Shown: positions 10,558-19,376, counted from the stretch's first letter. The stretch: DNA of 64,000 nt from Iodobacter ciconiae (GCF_003952345.1 NZ_CP034433.1:2728001-2792000); one strand, 5' to 3'. Notes: generated by a model not told the origin, from the sequence alone. A program made the numbers and translations.

Positions 10558-10620
10558 GCCCAAATCTTGAACCACGGAGGGCACAGAGAACACGGAGGTT
10601 CACAGAGGAAAACAGAGTTA
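10558..10620 (+). repeat. CACAGAG-type dispersed repeat, left half
   Basis: CCCAAATCTTGAACCACGGA is followed by GGGCACAGAGAACACGGAGG and TTCACAGAGG just downstream of puuA. No matching right arm is seen before the next element. Confidence 0.75.
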
Positions 10621-10660
10621 GATGCAAATTTTATGTTTTAAGTTTGGTTTGAGTTGGCAT

Positions 10661-10685
10661 GTACGAAACGCTTCGCGGTTCGTAC
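10661..10685 (+). terminator. Possible hairpin terminator after puuA
   Basis: GTACGAA and TTCGTAC enclose an inner CGC-TTCG-CG hairpin with a stable UUCG-type tetraloop. A T6 run (CGAGTTTTTTGG) begins seven bases after the stem. The gap between stem and T-run makes it a weak rho-independent candidate. Confidence 0.4.
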
Positions 10686-10751
10686 CTACGAGTTTTTTGG
10701 AGTTTTTGAGTTTTTCAAAACACAGAGATCTAGATGTAGTCGCGACTCATC

Positions 10752-10992
10752 GCACGGGGCTTAAAGTCTCCCCTTGAAACACGCCGAAGCGAGGAACAAG
10801 CGGGCGGGGTTTCGGCGAGGACTGTTTGAGCGAAGCGAGTTCCGCAGCCGCCGCTCGATTGTCCGCAGTGAGGGGTTTCGTGTTTCGTGGGGCGGCCTTC
10901 TTTTGGTACTTTTCTTGGCCGTTCAAGAAAAGTACGCCCACGCGGGGGCACCCGCACCAAAATACACCGTGCCGAAGGCACTAAAAATGTCA
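10752..10992 (+). repeat. 240-bp multi-hairpin dispersed element, copy A
   Basis: Runs from ACGGGGCTTAAAGTC to GTGCCGAAGGCACTAAAAA. It contains a perfect 12-bp stem (GTACTTTTCTTG/CAAGAAAAGTAC at 10906-10935), a GC-rich stem near GCGGGGGCACCC and a final GTGCC-GAA-GGCAC hairpin. It is near-identical in plan to copies at 12624, 32702 (inverted) and 33134. No convincing gene lies within it. With the flanking CACAGAG half-element it fills most of the 546-bp gap between puuA and the aminotransferase gene. Confidence 0.85.
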
Positions 10993-10999
10993 TTTGCTT

Positions 11000-11022
11000 T
11001 TGATTTGATTTGATTTGATTTG
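11000..11022 (+). repeat. Short TTTGA pentamer array
   Basis: About four and a half copies of TTGAT/TTTGA directly after element copy A and upstream of the aminotransferase gene. It is an AT-rich slippage-prone stretch with no other visible role. Confidence 0.7.
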
Positions 11023-11088
11023 CAAGCAACACACCATATTCAAATGATCACATGGGACAAAACCCACACTGCAACAAGGAGACACTCG

Positions 11089-12474
11089 ATGAATCCGGAT
11101 CCCATTAGCCCCGGCCGCAGCACGGCACAATACCAGGAGCTAGACGCCGCCCACCATATCCACCCCTTCTCGGATACCGCCGCGCTCAATGCTCATGGCT
11201 CACGCGTGATTACTCGCGGTGAGGGCGTTTATTTATATGATTCGGACGGGAATAAAATTTTTGATGCCATGAGCGGACTTTGGTGTGTCAATATCGGCTA
11301 TGGCAGGCAAGAGCTGGCCGAAGCGGCTTACCAGCAAATGCTGCAACTCCCCTTCTACAACACCTTTTTTAAAACTACCCACCCGCCAGTAATCGAGCTA
11401 TCCAGCCTGTTGGCGCAAGTCGCCCCCGAAGGCTTCAACCACGTTTTTTATACCAACTCCGGCTCGGAAGGGAACGACACCATTATTCGTATGGTTCGTC
11501 ATTACTGGGCCACACTTGGCCAGCCGCAAAAGAAAACCATCATCGCCCGCGAAAATGGCTACCACGGCTCCACCATAGGCGGGGCCAGCCTTGGCGGCAT
11601 GCACTATATGCACGAGCAAGGCGATCTCCCCATTCCCGGTATTGCCCATATAGAGCAGCCCTACTGGTACGCCAATGGCGGCGAGCTTAGCCCCAGGGAA
11701 TACGGGCTAAAAGCCGCTAGAGCGCTGGAGCAGAAGATTCTGGAGCTAGGCGTTGAAAATGTCGCGGCCTTTATTGGCGAGCCGGTGCAAGGCGCAGGCG
11801 GGATTATTATTCCGCCCTCCACCTACTGGCCTGAAATCCAGCGCATTTGCGATCATTACGGCATCTTACTTATCGCCGACGAAGTGATCTGTGGCTTTGG
11901 CCGCACCGGCTCATGGTTTGGCAGCCAGCACTACGGCATACGCCCGCAACTGATGATCATCGCCAAAGGCTTAAGCTCGGGTTATATCCCGATTGGCGGG
12001 GTTTTAATCCACGACACCATCGCCAAAGTGCTGATAGAAGGCGGCGATTTTAACCACGGCTTTACTTATTCCGGCCACCCCGTCGCCTGCGCCGTGGCGA
12101 CCGCCAATATCCGCATCCTGCAAAAAGAACGCATTATCGAGCGCATGAATGAAGAAATCGCCCCCTACGCCGCCCAGCTCTGGCACGGCGCATTTGATAA
12201 CCACCCGCTGGTAGACGATGTGCGCAGTCTGGGCTTTTTCTTTGCTCTCACCCTGGTTGAAGACAAAGCCAGCCGCAAGCGTTTCGAGCACGGCAGCAGC
12301 ATGGCCCTGCGCTGCCGCGATATCTGCCTGAAAAACCAGCTAGTCATGCGCGCCACCGGCGACAGCATGATCGCCGCCCCGCCACTAGTCATGACCCGCG
12401 CACAGGCAGAAGAATTTGTCAGGCTGGCCAAGCAATGCATTGATGAATATGCGCGGGAATTGGGGAAGATTTAA
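11089..12474 (+). CDS. spuC: Class-III aminotransferase, putrescine/polyamine type (SpuC-like)
   Basis: PLP enzyme of the SpuC/omega-transaminase group, expected to move the amino group of putrescine or a glutamyl-polyamine to pyruvate. The 461-residue protein has the family N-terminal HHIHPFSD phrase, the PLP-phosphate loop SGSEGNDT, Asp in LIADEVICGFGRTG and Schiff-base Lys293 in AKGLSSGYIPIGG. The start at 11089 is fixed by AAGGAG at 11076-11081 with 7-base spacing; an upstream in-frame alternative start (11020) lies in repeat DNA and lacks such a site. Exact substrate is not determinable from sequence. Confidence 0.88.
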   Translation: MNPDPISPGRSTAQYQELDAAHHIHPFSDTAALNAHGSRVITRGEGVYLYDSDGNKIFDAMSGLWCVNIGYGRQELAEAAYQQMLQLPFYNTFFKTTHPPVIELSSLLAQVAPEGFNHVFYTNSGSEGNDTIIRMVRHYWATLGQPQKKTIIARENGYHGSTIGGASLGGMHYMHEQGDLPIPGIAHIEQPYWYANGGELSPREYGLKAARALEQKILELGVENVAAFIGEPVQGAGGIIIPPSTYWPEIQRICDHYGILLIADEVICGFGRTGSWFGSQHYGIRPQLMIIAKGLSSGYIPIGGVLIHDTIAKVLIEGGDFNHGFTYSGHPVACAVATANIRILQKERIIERMNEEIAPYAAQLWHGAFDNHPLVDDVRSLGFFFALTLVEDKASRKRFEHGSSMALRCRDICLKNQLVMRATGDSMIAAPPLVMTRAQAEEFVRLAKQCIDEYARELGKI

Positions 12475-12488
12475 CTCGTTTGAACAGC

Positions 12489-12545
12489 GCTAAATCTTGA
12501 ACCACAGAGAACACAGAGGACACAGAGTTCCACGGAGAAAAATAG
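12489..12545 (+). repeat. CACAGAG-type dispersed repeat, left half
   Basis: TAAATCTTGAACCACAGAGA then ACACAGAGGACACAGAG and TTCCACGGAGAAA, 15 bp past the aminotransferase stop. Single-arm copy. Confidence 0.72.
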
Positions 12546-12623
12546 GTTCTGATTTAAGTTGTCTTTGATTAGGATTTAAGTATTTTCAAACCTTTGAAAT
12601 CTGGACTTGTATCGCTGCTAGTG

Positions 12624-12880
12624 GCACGGGGCTTAAATTCCCCATTGAAACACGCCGAAGCGAGGAATAAGCGAATCGGGGTTTCGGAAAAGGGGTAGCG
12701 GGCTTGCTCCCGAGCAGCCTTTTTCGCCGAGCCGATTATCCGCAGTGAGGGGCCTTCGTGCTGGTCGGAGCGGCCTTCTTTGGCTTCGTTTCTTAGCGGA
12801 GCAAGAAAGGAAGGTCCCGCAGGACGTCCGCACCAAAATCAACGTACCGTAGGCACTAAAAAAGTCTTTTTGACTTTGAT
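12624..12880 (+). repeat. 240-bp multi-hairpin dispersed element, copy B
   Basis: Same start (GCACGGGGCTTAAA) and end (GGCACTAAAAAAGTC) as copy A, but the middle third differs (AAAAGGGGTAGCGGGCTTGC replaces the copy-A segment) and its central stem has two mismatches. It supplies most of the 443-bp gap before gabT. An open frame continues from within the element into gabT, but this is read-through, not part of the gene. Confidence 0.8.
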
Positions 12881-12917
12881 TAGTACCTATGGAGCAAAAC
12901 CCGCCCAACATTTCTCG

Positions 12918-14189
12918 ATGAGCATAAAAATGGACAATTGGAATAATCGCCGCCTTGCCGCTACCCCTCGTGGAGTAGGCATCAGCACGCAGGTTTTTAT
13001 CGCCAAGGCTAAAAATGCCGAGGTTTGGGATATCGATGGGCGGCGCTATATCGACTTTGCCGCTGGCATTGCGGTGCTCAATACCGGCCATTTGCACCCT
13101 AAGATTAAGGCTGCGGTCAGCGCCCAGCTGGATGCTTTTTCGCATAGCTGCTATCAGGTTATGCCTTACACCAGCTATGTGGTGCTGGCTGAAAAGCTTG
13201 ATCAGCTCGCCCCCATCAGCGGCCCGTGCAAAAGCTTTTTCCTGACCACGGGAGCAGAAGCAGTTGAAAACGCCATCAAAATTGCCCGCGTGGCCACAGG
13301 GCGGGCCGGGGTGATCGCTTTTTCTGGCGGATTTCATGGCAGAACGCTGCTGGGCATGGCGCTCACCGGTAAGGTGGCCCCCTATAAAATCGGCTTCGGC
13401 CCCTTCCCCGCCGACGTTTACCACGCACCTTTTCCATCTGGCGACATCAGCAGTGGTGCGGCACTGGCCTGTTTAAAAGCGCTATTTAAAAGCAGCGCCG
13501 ACCCCAAGCGCATCGCCGCGATAATTATCGAACCCGAGCAAGGAGAAGGCGGCTTTTACCCCGTGCCCCGTGAGTTTATGCAGGGCTTGCGGCAGATTTG
13601 CGATGAGCACGGCATTTTGCTGATCGCCGACGAAATCCAGACCGGCTTTGCCCGCACCGGCAAACTCTTTGCGATGGAGCATTTTGACGTTGAGCCTGAT
13701 TTAATCACCGTTGCCAAATCACTGGCTGGCGGCTTTCCGCTTTCTGGCGTGATTGGCCGGGCAGCCCTCATGGACGCCGCAGCCCCCGGCGGCCTTGGCG
13801 GCACTTACGGCGGCAGCCCCATTGGCATTGCCGCCGCACTGGCAGTACTGGAAATCATAGAAGAAGAGCAGCTCTGCGAGCGCGCCAACATCATCGGCAA
13901 CAAAATCAAAGCCCGTTTAGAAGGATTAAAAGCCAACACGCCGCAAATCCACGACATCCGCGGCCTTGGCGCGATGGTGGCGGTAGAATTCACCGAAAAC
14001 GGCCAGCCCGCAGCCGAATTCACCGCAAACGTTAAAGCACAAGCGCAAAACTTAGGCCTGATCCTGCTCAGCTGCGGCATGTACGGTAACGTCATCCGCT
14101 TCCTCTGCCCGCTGACCATAGAAGACAGCGTGCTGGATGAAGCTTTAGGAATGCTGGAGCAGGCGATTAAAAGTGCATCAAAGACCTGA
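12918..14189 (+). CDS. gabT: 4-aminobutyrate aminotransferase GabT
   Basis: PLP enzyme converting GABA plus 2-oxoglutarate to succinate semialdehyde plus glutamate. Landmarks are TPRGVG near the N-terminus, FAAGIAVLNTGHLHP, the PLP loop TTGAEAVENAIK, IIEPEQGEGGF, ADEIQTGFARTG, Lys267 in VAKSLAGGFPL and GGLGGTYGG. The alignment to known GabT N-termini supports a start at 12918 (MSIKMDNW) or 12930 (MDNW); neither has a strong ribosome-binding site. Sits just before gabD, completing GABA breakdown. Confidence 0.92.
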   Translation: MSIKMDNWNNRRLAATPRGVGISTQVFIAKAKNAEVWDIDGRRYIDFAAGIAVLNTGHLHPKIKAAVSAQLDAFSHSCYQVMPYTSYVVLAEKLDQLAPISGPCKSFFLTTGAEAVENAIKIARVATGRAGVIAFSGGFHGRTLLGMALTGKVAPYKIGFGPFPADVYHAPFPSGDISSGAALACLKALFKSSADPKRIAAIIIEPEQGEGGFYPVPREFMQGLRQICDEHGILLIADEIQTGFARTGKLFAMEHFDVEPDLITVAKSLAGGFPLSGVIGRAALMDAAAPGGLGGTYGGSPIGIAAALAVLEIIEEEQLCERANIIGNKIKARLEGLKANTPQIHDIRGLGAMVAVEFTENGQPAAEFTANVKAQAQNLGLILLSCGMYGNVIRFLCPLTIEDSVLDEALGMLEQAIKSASKT

Positions 14190-14274
14190 AAACCCAAATC
14201 TTTAACCACGGTTTACCCGCAGAGGCTGCCGCTCTTAAATACCAGGCCAAAGCCACCCTTAATAAGGAAAACCC

Positions 14275-15729
14275 ATGCTGCAACTCAACAACCCTGCCCT
14301 TTTAAAACAAACCTGCTATATCAACGGCCAGTGGCAGGATGCCACAGAGAAAATCGCGGTAACTAACCCGGCCACAGGGAAAATCATTGGGCATATTCCT
14401 AAAATGGGTACAGCCGAAACCGCCGAGGCTATTGCCGCAGCCAAGCTCGCCATGCCCGCCTGGCAGAAAAAAACAGCCAAAGAGCGCAGCGTGATTTTGC
14501 GCCGCTGGTTTGAGCTGATACTGGCCAACCAAGAAGACCTGGCGCAAATTTTGAGCGCCGAGCAAGGCAAACCTCTCGCCGAGGCACGCGGCGAAATTGC
14601 CTATGGCGCGAGTTTTATTGAGTGGTTTGCGGAAGAAGCCAGGCGTATTTACGGCGATGTGATTGCCTCGCCACAGGCCGATAAGCGCCTGCTGGTGATC
14701 AAACAAGCCATTGGCGTGGTGGCCGCCATTACGCCCTGGAATTTCCCCAACGCCATGATTACCCGTAAAGCAGGGCCAGCGCTGGCGGCAGGCTGCGCCA
14801 TAGTGCTTAAACCCGCCACACAAACACCGTTTTCTGCGCTGGCGCTGGCGGTATTAGCCATCGAAGCTGGCATTCCCGCTGGCGTATTTAATGTGATTAC
14901 CGGCAGCGCCAGCCAGATTGGTGGCGAGCTGACGCGTAGCCCTGATGTGGCCAAACTCAGCTTTACCGGCTCTACCGACATCGGCAAATTACTGATGCGG
15001 CAATGCGCCGACACGGTAAAAAAAGTATCGCTGGAGCTGGGCGGCAATGCCCCCTTTGTGGTGTTTGACGACGCCGATCTGGATGCCGCAGTGGAAGGCG
15101 CGATGGTCTCTAAATTTCGCAACGCTGGGCAAACCTGCGTCTGCGCCAACCGCATCTATGTGCAAGACAGCGTTTTTGATGCTTTTTCCGCCAAACTCAG
15201 TGCTGCCGTTGCCAAACTCAAAGTTGGCCCTGGCACCGAAGAAGGCGTGACCCAAGGCCCGCTGATCGATGAAAAAGCGGTGCAAAAAGTGGAAGAACAT
15301 ATCAAAGATGCGCTGGAGCAGGGCGCAACGCTGGCGCTGGGCGGCAAGCGCCACGCGCTGGGGCATAGCTTTTTTGAGCCGACCGTCTTACTCAATGTCA
15401 CAGCCAAAATGAAAGTGGCCCGCGAAGAAACCTTCGGCCCGCTCGCTCCGCTATTTAGATTCAGCAGCGAAGAAGAGTTAATCCGGCTGGCCAATGATAC
15501 CGAATTCGGCCTTGCCAGCTATTTTTATAGCCGCGACATCGGCCGCATCTGGCGCGTGGCCGAAGCACTGGATTTCGGCATGGTGGGCATCAACACCGGC
15601 ATGATCTCTAACGAGCTGACCCCCTTTGGCGGGGTAAAGCAATCGGGTCTGGGCCGGGAAGGCTCCAAATACGGCGTTGATGATTATATTTCGATCAAAT
15701 ACCTGTGCATGGGAGGGATTGATCGCTAA
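14275..15729 (+). CDS. gabD: Succinate-semialdehyde dehydrogenase GabD
   Basis: Aldehyde dehydrogenase (probably NADP-dependent) that oxidises succinate semialdehyde to succinate for the TCA cycle. The 484-residue protein shows AAITPWNFPNAMITRKAGPA, cofactor loop FTGSTDIGK, general base Glu254 in ELGGNAPF and catalytic Cys288 in GQTCVCANR. The C-terminus PFGGVKQSGLGREGSKYG is typical of GabD. AATAAGGAAAA precedes the ATG. With gabT it forms a two-gene GABA shunt at the end of the putrescine cluster. Confidence 0.96.
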   Translation: MLQLNNPALLKQTCYINGQWQDATEKIAVTNPATGKIIGHIPKMGTAETAEAIAAAKLAMPAWQKKTAKERSVILRRWFELILANQEDLAQILSAEQGKPLAEARGEIAYGASFIEWFAEEARRIYGDVIASPQADKRLLVIKQAIGVVAAITPWNFPNAMITRKAGPALAAGCAIVLKPATQTPFSALALAVLAIEAGIPAGVFNVITGSASQIGGELTRSPDVAKLSFTGSTDIGKLLMRQCADTVKKVSLELGGNAPFVVFDDADLDAAVEGAMVSKFRNAGQTCVCANRIYVQDSVFDAFSAKLSAAVAKLKVGPGTEEGVTQGPLIDEKAVQKVEEHIKDALEQGATLALGGKRHALGHSFFEPTVLLNVTAKMKVAREETFGPLAPLFRFSSEEELIRLANDTEFGLASYFYSRDIGRIWRVAEALDFGMVGINTGMISNELTPFGGVKQSGLGREGSKYGVDDYISIKYLCMGGIDR

Positions 15730-15861
15730 TTAAAGATTCTGATTCGAATTTTTTCGTAGGACGGGTGAAGCCCACCGTTTCGCCGTATTTATGCCAAAGT
15801 CTGGCGGGTTTCACCCCATATACGCTAACCAATTTGATTCAGTCTTAGTAAACAACGAAAA

Positions 15862-15995
15862 ACAGTGAGGGGCCTTCGTGCTGTTCGGGGCAGCCTTCTT
15901 TGCTTCCTTTCTTGGCGGTTCAAGAAAAGGAGTCCCTTGCGGGGATGCCGCACCAAAATCAACATGCCGAAGGCACTAAAAAGGCCTTTTTTTGG
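15862..15995 (+). repeat. Multi-hairpin dispersed element, copy C (3' half only)
   Basis: Begins at CAGTGAGGGGCCTTCGTGC, which is internal in full copies, and ends at GGCACTAAAAAGGCC. The left ~110 bp is missing. The central stem is imperfect (CTTCCTTTCTTG against CAAGAAAAGGAG). Around it in the 502-bp gap between gabD and mscS are fragments of a GGGTGAAGCCCACC word (15768 and 15810) and no gene. Confidence 0.72.
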
Positions 15996-16192
15996 TTAGC
16001 ACAAATGGGATGCACCCGCCCTACGAGAAACATTTCACTTACGTTGATAGAGTTGGGTTTCACCCGCACTGAGATGATTCAATCACTTGTTCGCTTAGCA
16101 AACCAGCAGAAAAGCATGCCCCACCCCAATTCTGTGCAGCATTTCCTCTATATAGCGTAATTTATTCACTTAGAATATCCTGCCATATCTGT

Positions 16193-16211
16193 AACAATCA
16201 AAATCATTATC
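16193..16211 (+). promoter_or_regulatory. Fur-box-like site upstream of the MscS gene
   Basis: AACAATCAAAATCATTATC matches the 19-bp Fur consensus GATAATGATAATCATTATC at 15 of 19 positions by eye, with the right ten bases exact. It lies 21 bp before the mscS ATG. The region is AT-rich, so a chance match is possible. Confidence 0.4.
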
Positions 16212-16231
16212 ACCTAAATAAAGTGAATCGA

Positions 16232-17083
16232 ATGAATTGGATTGAGATTCTGCAAGCTCAGGCGATCAGTTACGCACCTAAATTATTTGCTGCGCTGATT
16301 ACACTATTTATTGGCTGGAAGCTAATTGGTATTGCCACACAATTACTTGAAAAAGTACTGGCCCGTGGCAATGTTGAATCCACTTTACGGCACTTTTTAG
16401 GCAGCCTTGCCAATGTGGCATTAAAAGCACTGCTACTAATTAGCGCCGCATCCATGATTGGTATTGAAACCACTTCATTTATTGCTATTTTGGGTGCTGC
16501 CGGTTTGGCTATTGGCCTGGCACTACAAGGCAGCTTGTCTAATTTTGCAGGCGGCGTGTTGATTTTAATGTTCAAACCATTTAAAGCAGGTGATCTTATT
16601 GAAGCACAGGGGCAACTAGGAACCGTAGAAGGTATTCAAATTTTTACCACTCGTTTACGTACGGGTGATAATAAACTCATTGTGATGCCCAATGGCCCCT
16701 TAGCTAATGGCAATTTAACTAATTATTCCGCCATGCCAGTGCGCCGTGTTGATTTTATATTTGGAATTGGCTATGACGATGATATTGATCACGCACGAAA
16801 AGTAATGTTATCCGTATTAAATGCGGATAAGCGCATTCACCAGGATCCTGCGCCTATGGTTGTCGTTTCTGCCCTGGCAGATAGCTCGGTTAATTTCACG
16901 GTACGCGTCTGGGCAGATAGCGAGTATTACTGGCCTGTCTTTTTTGATACAACAGAAAACATCAAAAAAGCATTTGATGCGGCAAGAATCTCTATTCCTT
17001 ACCCACAGCGCACAGTGCACCATATTCAACATACAGAAGCAAACCCGCCTTTACCCAAAGCGCCGCTTGAACGTATTGATTAA
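16232..17083 (+). CDS. mscS: Small-conductance mechanosensitive channel, MscS family
   Basis: Inner-membrane tension-gated channel that releases solutes on osmotic downshock. 283 residues, close to E. coli MscS (286). Three N-terminal membrane helices lead to the pore helix with its Gly/Ala packing face (LGAAGLAIGLALQGSLSNFA), then the beta domain (FKAGDLIEAQGQLGTVEGIQ, MPNGPLANGNLTNYS) and the C-terminal alpha/beta cage (DDDIDHARKVML). ATG at 16232 (MNWIEIL) is preferred over a GTG 9 bp upstream. A Fur-like site lies just upstream. Confidence 0.93.
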   Translation: MNWIEILQAQAISYAPKLFAALITLFIGWKLIGIATQLLEKVLARGNVESTLRHFLGSLANVALKALLLISAASMIGIETTSFIAILGAAGLAIGLALQGSLSNFAGGVLILMFKPFKAGDLIEAQGQLGTVEGIQIFTTRLRTGDNKLIVMPNGPLANGNLTNYSAMPVRRVDFIFGIGYDDDIDHARKVMLSVLNADKRIHQDPAPMVVVSALADSSVNFTVRVWADSEYYWPVFFDTTENIKKAFDAARISIPYPQRTVHHIQHTEANPPLPKAPLERID

Positions 17084-17135
17084 ACAGAGATAATATCCGG
17101 GGTCTGGCTGCAAAGCCGCCCTGAAGGTGAAACTC

Positions 17136-17501
17136 ATGCCACATATCAACATTGAATACAGTAATAATTTAAGTACATTTGATGCAAACCTTGCCTTGCA
17201 GCAGTTAAACAATGCCCTGATTGAATCCGGCCATTTTGCTGAAGGAGATATCCAAAGCCGTGCAATGGGCTTTGATCATTTCCAGATTGGGAATGTCGCA
17301 GAAGGCAGAGCATTTATTCATATTCAATTGCGGATTCTGAGCGGCCGCTCAGCCGAGGTTAAAAAATCACTTTCAGAAGCACTGCTTCAAGCCCTGAAAA
17401 TAGATAACCCGCAGCAATTAAAAATTCTGATTCGTAGCGAGATCATTGATATAGATCGCCCGTCCTATTGCATGATGAATATAGAAAGCGAAGGCTGCTG
17501 A
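17136..17501 (+). CDS. 5-carboxymethyl-2-hydroxymuconate delta-isomerase family protein
   Basis: 121 residues, tautomerase-superfamily size for CHMI (HpaF). The start at 17136 gives Met-Pro-His-Ile, which exposes the catalytic N-terminal Pro after Met removal as the family requires; the in-frame GTG at 17127 would bury it. GAAGGTGA lies 5-10 bp upstream. Other family features are HFQIGN and FIHIQLRILSGRSAEVKKSL. No other homoprotocatechuate genes are nearby, so the true substrate is uncertain. Follows mscS by 52 bp and may be co-transcribed. Confidence 0.85.
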   Translation: MPHINIEYSNNLSTFDANLALQQLNNALIESGHFAEGDIQSRAMGFDHFQIGNVAEGRAFIHIQLRILSGRSAEVKKSLSEALLQALKIDNPQQLKILIRSEIIDIDRPSYCMMNIESEGC

Positions 17502-17544
17502 CTTAATTTCACCCTTTTCTGATAAAGCACTTCAGGATAAGAAT

Positions 17545-19188
17545 TTAATCAATATTTTCCCGGCTGGTTTTTAAAGTATGCAGCTTAAATTGCGAGATTA
17601 ACCCTTTCATTTTAATCGCCAGCTCATTCAGGCGTGCGGTGGTATCCACGGCACGCTGGGTGGCTCCTACATTTTCACCCGACATCTCTACAATCTGCCC
17701 GATACCCTGTGAAATCATATCGCTGCCCCTGTTTTGCTCCTGCATGGCCGTCGCAATATCCATCACCGATTCAATTACATGCTCAGAACCTGCACAGCTG
17801 CGCTGCACCACCAAAGCTACTGCCTTTGCCTGCTCATTACCATCCTTAACCCGCTGTACTCCTCTATCCATGCTCTCAATCGCATCCCGGGTGCCTTGTA
17901 AAATACTACTGATCACACCGCCAATTTCCTGGGTAGCCTGCGTAGTTCTGTGTGCCAGGGTACGCACCTCATCTGCCACAACAGCAAACCCCCGTCCCTG
18001 CTCACCCGCCCTGGCAGCTTCAATCGCTGCATTTAAAGCCAGCAGATTAGTTTGATCGGCAATTTCTTTAATGACATTCACAATCGAATTAATCTGATCG
18101 GATTGCTCACCTAAGCCGCGAATAATACCTGAGGTTTCAGAAACCGATTTTTCAACTTCATCCATCCCTGCCAGCACACCTGCAATCATTTTGGCCCCAT
18201 CATTAGACAGCTCGGCAGATTCTGCTGTCAGGCTATGAGCACGTTGTGTGCTGCCGCTAACCTGCTCGATACTCTCCACCATTTTGCCAACTGATTCGGC
18301 AATAGCTTCTGCCGAGGTATTCTGATTTTCCGATGCCGTTCTGATTAGGGTAGATTGCGCCGCCAGCTCTTGCCCGTAGCAAATCACTTCTTCTGCACTA
18401 TCGCTTACCTGCCGGATAATACTTTCCAGATGATTTTGCATTGCCTTTAAAGATAATAATAACTGCCCCATTTCATCTTTACGTGAAGTCTCGATATTAC
18501 GGCGAAAATCACCATGAGCAATATCCTGGGCAATGGAGATTGCTTCACTTAATACAGATGATATTTGTCTGGTAACCAAGGCAGAAATTAAAGTCATGAT
18601 AACAATCACCACGGCGAGAAACACCAGCATGTGTAATTGTGACTGAGCAAAAATATCTGCAGAGCCTTTTGATTGTTCAGCAGATTGTTTTTCAATTAAA
18701 TCTGACAAACTGGCCATTTCTTCTTCCAAAACTTCAAATTGATGCTGAAAAATAGGCAGATCTTTTTCCATTTGTGCCGGATCGGCTTTGGCACTGGCAA
18801 ACAGCTTGGTTGCCAGTGCAATATAAGTATCAACAACGGGTTTTACAGCGGCAATCTTATTTTTAATTTGTGCTTCTTTTGCAATTTTTTCGTTATTGGC
18901 AAATAGCTCTTTAAAATGATTACCATGCTCTGCTAAATCTTTTTCTGCAGATTCAACTCCTTTCATATCATTATTTTTAATTGCCAATATTGCAGACAGG
19001 ACATCGCCACGAATTGCATCGTGCATCATGTCCGATCCCATTTGATTGCGCATAATGGATAAGCCGCCAAGCAAATCATCCACACTTTTGTGTGATGAAT
19101 TCTGGCCGTTCAAACCAATAAACCCCATGATCAGGACAGCAGCTACGCCAGAGAGCCCCATCAGAAATAATCTAAATTTCAATGTCAT
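17545..19188 (-). CDS. Methyl-accepting chemotaxis protein
   Basis: Membrane chemoreceptor signalling to CheA/CheW. A short cytoplasmic N-terminus and first membrane helix (residues ~8-28) precede a ~165-residue periplasmic four-helix-type sensor, a second membrane helix (~190-212), HAMP, and the MCP signalling hairpin with the diagnostic tip IADQTNLLALNAAIEAARAG and EQGRGFAVVADEVRTLA. No C-terminal CheR pentapeptide is seen. The start at 19188 (MTLKFRLF) is chosen because AAGGA stands 7-11 bp upstream; an upstream in-frame start would add 19 unlikely residues. The ligand is unknown. Confidence 0.93.
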   Translation of the reverse strand: MTLKFRLFLMGLSGVAAVLIMGFIGLNGQNSSHKSVDDLLGGLSIMRNQMGSDMMHDAIRGDVLSAILAIKNNDMKGVESAEKDLAEHGNHFKELFANNEKIAKEAQIKNKIAAVKPVVDTYIALATKLFASAKADPAQMEKDLPIFQHQFEVLEEEMASLSDLIEKQSAEQSKGSADIFAQSQLHMLVFLAVVIVIMTLISALVTRQISSVLSEAISIAQDIAHGDFRRNIETSRKDEMGQLLLSLKAMQNHLESIIRQVSDSAEEVICYGQELAAQSTLIRTASENQNTSAEAIAESVGKMVESIEQVSGSTQRAHSLTAESAELSNDGAKMIAGVLAGMDEVEKSVSETSGIIRGLGEQSDQINSIVNVIKEIADQTNLLALNAAIEAARAGEQGRGFAVVADEVRTLAHRTTQATQEIGGVISSILQGTRDAIESMDRGVQRVKDGNEQAKAVALVVQRSCAGSEHVIESVMDIATAMQEQNRGSDMISQGIGQIVEMSGENVGATQRAVDTTARLNELAIKMKGLISQFKLHTLKTSRENID

Positions 19189-19357
19189 TGCCGCATCCTT
19201 TATCAACGTATCAAGCTCATTAAAAGATAGAACATTAGCAACCAATTGATAAACTTATTTACTTACAGGCAGCGAAATCACAAACAAAATTTTACCTTTG
19301 GCTAAAGTCTTATTTCGCCAAAAAGCATAGATAACTACTTTGCAAACCCGATTTTAA

Positions 19358-19376
19358 AATAATGATAATCCCTTTA
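19358..19376 (-). promoter_or_regulatory. Fur-box-like site upstream of the chemoreceptor gene
   Basis: AATAATGATAATCCCTTTA has 14 of 19 matches to the Fur consensus by eye, including 12 contiguous (ATAATGATAATC). It lies about 170 bp upstream of the chemoreceptor start, in the gap after the convergently placed phosphoesterase end. The distance is long for a simple repressor site. Confidence 0.35.

Noticed and set aside
10752..10992. Dispersed elements as a CRISPR array or known IS
   Set aside because: Copies are kilobases apart without regular spacers, carry no transposase and have no clear terminal inverted repeats.
12780..12917. In-frame 46-codon N-terminal extension of gabT
   Set aside because: Lies in dispersed element copy B, and GabT families begin near MDNW/MSIK; there is no ribosome-binding site for the longer form.
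15900..16160. 86-codon plus-strand frame after gabD
   Set aside because: Runs through element copy C; no family, no ribosome-binding site, not conserved among element copies.
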